A stretch of DNA of 33,231 nucleotides from Chara braunii (taxonomy: Eukaryota; Streptophyta; Charophyceae; Charales; Characeae): assembly GCA_003427395.1 (NCBI GenBank), contig BFEA01000070.1, forward strand, positions 20,254 through 53,484, written 5' to 3'. The notes below the pieces were generated by a model. The model ran no database searches. It was not told the origin of the DNA and was given only the letters and a program-made list of their open reading frames with translations. Made by a program: the position numbers and the translations under genes. Below are positions 28,796 through 33,231 of the stretch, piece after piece; position 1 is the stretch's first letter; each line of letters starts with the position of its first letter.

Positions 28796-29372
28796 TAAAG
28801 ATGTATTCAAGGGACGCTGGACCCGGTTTCCAGCAGGTGATGCTCCCCGCCGTTCGACACTCCTCGGGGACGCGATTCCGAGGATTCCGTCGTCGTTCCA
28901 CCTGTCCTCGGAGCCGATTTTCGGAACAGAAATGTGAAAACACTCTGAGGACAAATCCTTGGGCTCCGAGGATTTCGCAGCCAAATCGTCCTCGGCTCCA
29001 AGGGACCTCGCGAGGTCCCTTGGAGCCCGAGGATCCGTGTTTCACGGAGAGGAGAGGGCATGCACGTAGAGAGATGTTACAACCGAGAATTCTGATCGTG
29101 GCGGCACTCTATTGGCTGAAAGCCTGCAGCACAACTTTTTTTCTTTTTTTTTCCTTTTATTTTTCTGTCATTGCTCCGAGGACGAGTCCTAAAACCGATG
29201 CTCCGAGGATGAGTGGAACGAAGACGACAAAAACCCTAAACTTTTCCGAGGATTCATCCTCGGAGCCCGAGGATGCCCCGAGGAGTGTGGAACGACGCCC
29301 AATAGATGGAGCTGGTTTCAACAAAAAAAAAGAAAAAGAAAAAGAAAAAAAAAGAAAAGCTCTTACGGTGTA
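28796..29372 (+). mobile_element. SINE-A copy 11 (long subtype), split by a Harbinger-like MITE
   Basis: GGGACGCTGGACCCGGTTTC to GATGCTCCCC ends near 28848. The rest of the block, AATAGATGGAGCTGG, resumes at 29301, followed by an AAAAAG-rich tail. Only about three bases of the usual CCCCACCAATAG block are unaccounted for at the junction. Confidence 0.85.
28849..29300. mobile_element. Harbinger-related MITE, about 450 bp
   Basis: TIRs CGTTCGACACTCCTCGGGG (left) and, inverted, CGTTCCACACTCCTCGGGG (right); the right end also preserves an outer GGGCGT. These correspond to the Harbinger TIR GGGCCTCGTTAGACACTCCT at 4701. The layout after the left TIR matches too: 'gttccacctgtcctcg', 'gtgaaaaca', the palindrome centred on GGACCTCGCGAGGTCC, and 'ggcatgca'. 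It has no transposase. It is a deletion derivative of a sister lineage, not of this copy, because its repeated motif is CTCCGAGGAT instead of ACAAGGAA. Confidence 0.82.
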
Positions 29373-29376
29373 TATC

Positions 29377-29755
29377 AGGAAGAGGTGTATCAAGAGTTTC
29401 TGGCGCCCAGGGTCAGTGAACAGGCACAAAGTTACAGTTCTCATTAGTTTCCTTTGTTTCATCGGTAGAACTCATGGCGGGCGCGACTCATGGAGGGCGC
29501 TGCGCCCAGTGTGCAGCAAATGTGGCTCAATTGTTGCAATTGTTTCAATTGTTCCAAGTGTACCTGAAGGGATGCTGGACCCGCTTTGCAGCAGGTGTAG
29601 CTCCCCACCAATAGACTGGAGGCCCCCGTAAGATAGGTAGGAGTGTATGCTCTTAACATCACTCCTACCTGTTGAAGCGGGCAAGATTCTTATAAGAAAA
29701 AAAAAAAAAAAAAAAAAAAAGAAGAAGAAGAGGAAAAAAAAAAGGAAGAGGTGTA
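29377..29755 (+). mobile_element. SINE-A copy 12, apparently dimeric, 13-bp target duplication
   Basis: AGGAAGAGGTGTA lies at 29377-29389 and 29743-29755. Inside are two head-like segments: a diverged GCGCTGCGCCCAGTGTGCAG near 29500, and a standard head GGATGCTGGACCCGCTTTGC at 29572. After the second come CCACCAATAGACTGG, a TAGGTAGGAGTGT...CACTCCTACCT stem, and an A tail. Both heads lie between one pair of target repeats, so they moved together. Confidence 0.75.
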
Positions 29756-29759
29756 CTCT

Positions 29760-30010
29760 GTTTCAGGTAAAAGTATACACGCCGTGTTAACCGGGCTTCG
29801 GGCCTACCAGACCACAATCATAATGTTTGGCAGCGCCAGTCAAACGGGGAAAGAAATGTCACGCTGGCGGCTCTACAAAGCTTGGTGGCCAGGGCGTTTA
29901 CAGCATCGGATTGTTCTTTTGTGGATATTAGGTAGTTAATCCTCCCAAAAGGGGAAAAAAAAGGGAGCAATCAATGCTATTTGGTGTCTGATAAGCTCCA
30001 GACAGACAGG
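29760..30010. other. Spacer, no assigned gene
   Basis: A 62-codon plus frame (29751-29939) begins in the preceding repeat. No domain recognised. Confidence 0.3.
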
Positions 30011-30014
30011 TTAT

Positions 30015-30126
30015 CTACCACCTTCCCCCAAATAGAATGTACGGCCATTATCGCTGTACCTAGTCTGCATGTTGCCCCAAATACAGCTATAATCACTGCA
30101 TATTTTCTATTCTGGGTAAGACTGTA
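30015..30126. mobile_element. Palindromic foldback MITE, copy 3
   Basis: CTACCACCTTCCCCCAAATA at the left, TTTTCTATTCTGGGTAAGAC at the right; inner arms GCCATTATCGCTGTA and ATACAGCTATAATCAC. More diverged between arms than copies 1 and 2. Confidence 0.7.
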
Positions 30127-30206
30127 GTTGTTTCTGGCAGAGGTATTGTGTAATTGGGTGGGGTAAGCTGTTGCACTCCTGCCTTTCTACTTTTGTAATA
30201 TTTCTA

Positions 30207-30262
30207 TATGGGACTCTGGCCCCGTTCCCAGCAGGGCACCAATAGATTGCAGCTTGCAGCTT
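30207..30262 (+). mobile_element. SINE-A copy 13, deleted
   Basis: ATATGGGACTCTGGCCCCGT, then CCAGCAGGGCACCAATAGAT, missing the central GCTCCCC block and without an A tail. Confidence 0.6.
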
Positions 30263-30289
30263 TTTTTTATCTCCCTTTTATTTATTTAT

Positions 30290-30521
30290 TTTTCTTTTCT
30301 TTTCTAAAGGCCTTACTCATAAGTGGTTGCAAAACAAAAATTCCCCTTTCCTTTCCTTTTCTTTTCTTTTCTTTTCTGTTTTTTTTTTTCTTCTTTACTA
30401 ATCAGTCATAATGATTGCACACCTGTTTCCATTTCTGTTTTTTGCAGCTTTTTTGTTCCCTTTCCTTTCCTTTTCTTTTCTTTTCTTTTCTTTACTAATA
30501 AAGTCATTGCACACCTGTTTC
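30290..30521 (-). repeat. Tandem copies of a splice-donor-containing unit plus (GAAAA)n
   Basis: On the minus strand, ATGGAAACAGGTGTGCAAT occurs near 30421-30436 and 30505-30521, each followed by TAGTAAAG and a GAAAA-type pentamer array. A partial unit lies at 30290-30325. The related exon end of the Sfi1-like gene (31106-31126) has AGAAATGGAAACAGGTGAGC followed by TTATTAGTAAG and the same pentamers. Confidence 0.7.
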
Positions 30522-30998
30522 CATTTTTTTTTTTTTTTTTTAAGGCTAATTCTTTTAAGCCCAACCAATTCAATTACCTGTCGAATCTGGACAGGACAGC
30601 CTTTCAGGCCCTTTCTTTTTATTGTCATTATAGTATTACGGGGAACCCCGTAGAAGCCACATCCTTGGTCAAGCCTCCAACGAGGGAACGTGCGGGAGCT
30701 GCACCCACCAGCAGGTGCGATACCAGCTCAAGCAGGTGGGCGATACCAGCCAGGGGTTAGCCAGTAGCATCAGGACCGAGCTTCTTCGATGGGCCAGTCA
30801 CTGTGCCTCCCCGCCGGTCCCCTCCCCCTATGAACATCAGCAGTCTCTGCTCACTGCCACTTGGGGGGACCAACGGCCTATCTCTAGGTGGCAGGCGCCA
30901 AGCTTGCCCAGGAAGGTACATCAGACCAATGGGGATTGAACCCCAGACCTCCTGAATGCCACTTGCTTGCCTTACCATCTGAGCTAGTCTGCTCTCCT
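30522..30998 (-). mobile_element. tRNA-derived SINE, about 475 bp
   Basis: Minus strand: ACTAGCTCAGATGGTAAGGC (box A), GCAAGTGGCATTCAGGAGGT, then CTGGGGTTCAATCCCCA (box B with a full T-arm stem) at about 30936-30952. A GC-rich body follows, and the A tail is the T run at 30522-30541. The head family also occurs at 4486-4548. It separates the gene's exon end (31112) from the duplicated donor units downstream. Confidence 0.75.
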
Positions 30999-31044
30999 AG
31001 CGCTGGGACCGGTTTGAAAAAAAAAAAAAAAAAAAAAAAAAAAA
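30999..31044 (+). mobile_element. SINE-A fragment with A tail
   Basis: AGCGCTGGGACCGGTTTG followed by about 28 A. Only the core is left. Confidence 0.55.
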
Positions 31045-31105
31045 GGTTTTCCCTCCCCCTTTCTCCTTTTCTTTTCTTTTCTGAAGGTCTTACTAATAAG
31101 TGATG

Positions 31106-31116
31106 GCTCACCTGTT
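31106..31116 (-). promoter_or_regulatory. Predicted splice donor of the Sfi1-like gene
   Basis: Minus strand AAACAG/GTGAGC, a consensus donor with the cut after 31112. It lies in phase 0, and sequence beyond it turns into pentamer repeats and SINEs, so an intron most likely starts here. Confidence 0.6.
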
Positions 31117-31687
31117 TCCATTTCTGGTATTTCCACTTGATGAAGGTTCTGCCACTCCCGAGTCCTTCGGTTTGTGAAAACCTGGTTGCAGTAGCATCCA
31201 TGTGGCAACAATTCCAGGTCCCTCTCCGGGATGTCCATTCTGAAATGCCTGTCCTTGGTTCTGTCCCCATTAATGTCATGATTGACTCAGTCTCACTTTT
31301 GTGTGGCCTTCCAGTTGATTGTACCCCAAGCTGTTCAAGATGCTCACTGTCCACTGCCGAAGACGTGGAGTGTTTGCATACCGCACGATGCTCATCCACA
31401 GCGAGCAGTCTGATGGTGTCGGAATGAGGGATAGATGTTGTGGGACATCCCCTGTGGATGCCAACCTCATGGAGCATAGGAGGAGGAGGAGGCATGCTGG
31501 TTCTCAAACTGGAACTCTGCCAACATCTGCAACTCTTGCAGAACTCAACTTTATTCACCTTTCCTCCTTCATCCATGTCCTCAATTTGTGTGAATGTCCC
31601 GCCAATCACTACCCAAGTTGTCTTTAAGTTACCAATTTTCCCCATACCTGCCGCGTCTTCTTCTCCCTCTTCGTCTCTCTCCTCCTC

Positions 31688-31725
<38 letters not shown>

Positions 31726-32620
31726 TGCCATGATCACTGGTATCATCATGCGACAGTAGCATGTGATGCTCACATGATCGTGGAGGTTCGATCAGACAAC
31801 TTCTTCTGGAGAACCCACTTTTCTTAAGTGTCTCCGTGCTTGGCACTTTGGTACTCAGATTACCGGCATCGACTGCCCCTCTCCCAGAACGTTCGTTTCC
31901 AACACATTGTCGGTGGCCATCGAGATAAGTCCGATTGTTGTATCGGACCTCAACGTATCCCGTGTCAATGTTGAATTCCGTCGTAGACGTAGCCCATAAT
32001 GATCCTCCATCGTGTTCCTCTCCTCCTAATCTCTCAGAGTCCCAGTCATCCCTGATGTCCATCTCTCTCTCAGCTTGTGCGTCGACTACTTCCGCGCTGA
32101 TGCGATTCCATGACGTGTCCAGCATCTGTGGAGTCCCTTGTACTTTCCGGTGGTAGACATGAAGCTCAACTGCGACAACTTTATGCCATTGATCAAAGGC
32201 TCTCCTTTGCAGTGTGCTTGCATGAAAAGCCCTGCCTCTATGGCGATTCGCGGCTTGAGCCTTGCGGATCGCAACGTACGCCTTCCATCCTGCCATGCTG
32301 TGAGCTAAGGCACGGTGACGCCATGCAACAAACGCCCTCGTCCGGAGATCATCTCGAACCCGTTGAATCGCGACATACGCCTTCCATGCTGCCATGCTGT
32401 GAGCTGAAGCATGACAACGCCATGCAAAAGATGCTCTTGTTCGAAGAACAGCTCGAGCCCGACGACTTGCCACGTACACCTTCCATGCAGCCATGCCATG
32501 AGCTAAGGCACGATGACGCCATGCAACAAATGCTCTCATCCTTAAATCCGCTCTCCGTCTGTTGACCCTTGGCAGCCTTCTCCACAATATCAGAGCCCGT
32601 CGAAGAACCTGCTTTGTCAT
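31112..32620 (-). CDS. Sfi1-like centrin-binding repeat protein, exon
   Basis: Sfi1-type repeats bind centrin, one per repeat, along a long helix at centrosomes, basal bodies and related fibres. From ATG at 32620, residues 29-61, 62-94 and 95-127 are three near-identical 33-residue units, such as RAFVAWRHRALAHGMAAWKV. Each fits the published pattern A-x7-LL-x3-[FL]-x2-W-[KR] closely: A..7..AL-AHS-M-AA-WK. A fourth, weaker unit includes RRAFDQWHK (139-147). After about 150 residues without a known domain, a poly-Gln run (about residue 300) leads into an acidic EEEERDEEGEE stretch. The exon is 503 codons, ending at a consensus donor. The frame stays open beyond it to 30884, but that part is A-run and SINE sequence. 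An acceptor-like pyrimidine tract ending CATGTCAG lies just upstream (about 32630), so the ATG may instead be internal and further exons may lie beyond the window's MITE. Three repeats are few compared with yeast Sfi1 (about 20). Confidence 0.72.
31689..31722 (-). repeat. (CAG)n poly-Gln tract in the Sfi1-like gene
   Basis: Eleven Gln codons, mostly CAG, followed by Glu-rich codons. Likely length-variable. Confidence 0.85.
32235..32540 (-). repeat. Three 99-bp coding tandem repeats
   Basis: DNA-level repeats (for example GAGCTAAGGCACG.TGACGCCA on the plus strand) underlying the three protein units. The close identity points to recent duplication or gene conversion. Confidence 0.85.
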
Positions 32621-32724
32621 AGAAGAAGAACTGACATGTAAGACGCATGGGGAAAAAGGCAAAGGCCATTTTTTTTCATTTTTTTTTCTTTTTGCGGGAA
32701 ACAGCCGGGTCCCTTATTAGAGGA

Positions 32725-32925
32725 GACACATGAAGAATACCTCTCGGCAAACGAATATCTTGGCCCTCGAAATGATGAAGAGCGCAGCCGAATGCGGTAC
32801 TCTATGTGAATCGCAGAAATCTGTGAGCCATCGGTACCTTGAACGCACGTGATGCCCAAGACTTCTGCCGAGGGCACACCCGCCTGAGCATGAGCATTAA
32901 AAAAAAAGGGGACACATGAAGAATA
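32725..32925 (+). pseudogene. Retroposed 5.8S rRNA pseudogene
   Basis: GACACATGAAGAATA occurs at 32725-32739 and 32911-32925. The body begins CTCTCGGCAAACGAATATCT, the 5' region of 5.8S rRNA (canonical CTCTCGGCAACGGATATCT). It continues with GATGAAGAGCGCAGCCGAAT, ATGTGAATCGCAGAAATC, CCATCGGTACCTTGAACGCA and GCCGAGGGCACACCCGCCTG, all conserved 5.8S blocks. About 159 nt, near mature length, then an A tail. No ITS or 28S sequence flanks it, so the mature RNA itself was copied, probably by LINE machinery. Confidence 0.92.
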
Positions 32926-32959
32926 GTGGACTGTGTTGGCATAGCAACAAACAAATATC

Positions 32960-33122
32960 AAACCACCAGTACCTTTCCCCGCGTGAAATCTAAGACGCGC
33001 CGGGTAACAAGGTAGCCAAGCGGGGGAGGCCCGCCGTTGATAAATCGAATCGGCGGCCCGCTTTTCGTTTCGGGCCTCCGACACCACCCGCGGCTGACAT
33101 ATGGGAAAGGTACTGGTGGCTT
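32960..33122. mobile_element. Complete family-B MITE, copy near window end
   Basis: AAACCACCAGTACCTTTCCC at the left, GGGAAAGGTACTGGTGGC at the right. The interior GCCAAGCGGG and GATAAAT..ATTGGCGGCC-like blocks match the copy at 14784-14936. The TTAA at the right is partly mutated. Confidence 0.8.
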
Positions 33123-33231
33123 AGTATTGTTTGGTGCATTTCTCAGATGGGACCTTCTCGTAGTGAAATTGAGAAGTGAGCATACTTGCAGTGGCTTGCA
33201 GTTGGACTGTCCTTTTCACAATCCCCTCCTC
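33123..33231. other. Window end, unassigned
   Basis: No feature recognised. Further exons of the Sfi1-like gene could lie beyond. Confidence 0.3.

Noticed and set aside
30884-31111. Continuation of the Sfi1-like protein beyond 31112
   Set aside because: The frame is open but encodes pentamer repeats, a poly-Phe run from an A tail and SINE sequence. A consensus donor at 31112 explains it better.

Overview
This is eukaryotic nuclear DNA from a large, repeat-rich genome. It has very low gene density, many long A/T homopolymers marking retroposon tails, several families of short interspersed elements, miniature inverted-repeat elements nested in one another, decayed LINE fragments and one near-complete PIF/Harbinger DNA transposon. 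The Harbinger transposase resembles plant ALP1-like transposases, and the overall style suggests a green-lineage organism with a large genome, perhaps a charophyte alga such as Chara. That placement is inference; no host gene here fixes the taxon.

Layout. 1-4700: a MITE end and SINE remnant, microsatellites, a 25-bp GC-rich minisatellite (2116-2390), a LINE fragment (2692-3424) ending at two adjacent MITEs, and tRNA-like SINE heads. 4701-9489: the Harbinger element, with matching terminal inverted repeats, a transposase on the minus strand and a second ORF on the plus strand, each broken by one in-frame TAG. 9490-13300: mostly unrecognised sequence plus an 895-bp element with long inverted repeats. 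13300-14130: a diverged tandem repeat. 14353-17710: SINEs, a run of three abutting TTAA-bounded MITEs, and a LINE C-terminal remnant split by the same MITE. 17821-20640: two copies of a tRNA-like SINE with repeated head modules, another LINE remnant and a long inverted repeat. 20640-30300: SINE and MITE copies, several with target-site duplications that reveal insertion order. 30300-33231: the only host gene supported, on the minus strand, encoding three near-perfect 33-residue Sfi1-type centrin-binding repeats; then a retroposed 5.8S rRNA pseudogene and a final MITE.

Most notable: (1) a 5.8S rRNA pseudogene with poly-A and a 15-bp target duplication (32725-32925); (2) three poly-A-only insertions flanked by direct repeats; (3) a MITE related to the Harbinger element whose terminal and subterminal motifs have changed together; (4) nested insertions into one SINE family; (5) tandem duplication of an exon end with its splice donor downstream of the Sfi1-like gene.

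Assembly warnings. Positions 27928-27965 are exactly the two 19-bp Tn5 mosaic ends back to back, the Nextera mate-pair junction sequence, so the join there is probably artificial. Each of the three single N positions lies in repeated sequence; two are flanked by clear duplicate sequence, suggesting uncollapsed contig overlaps.
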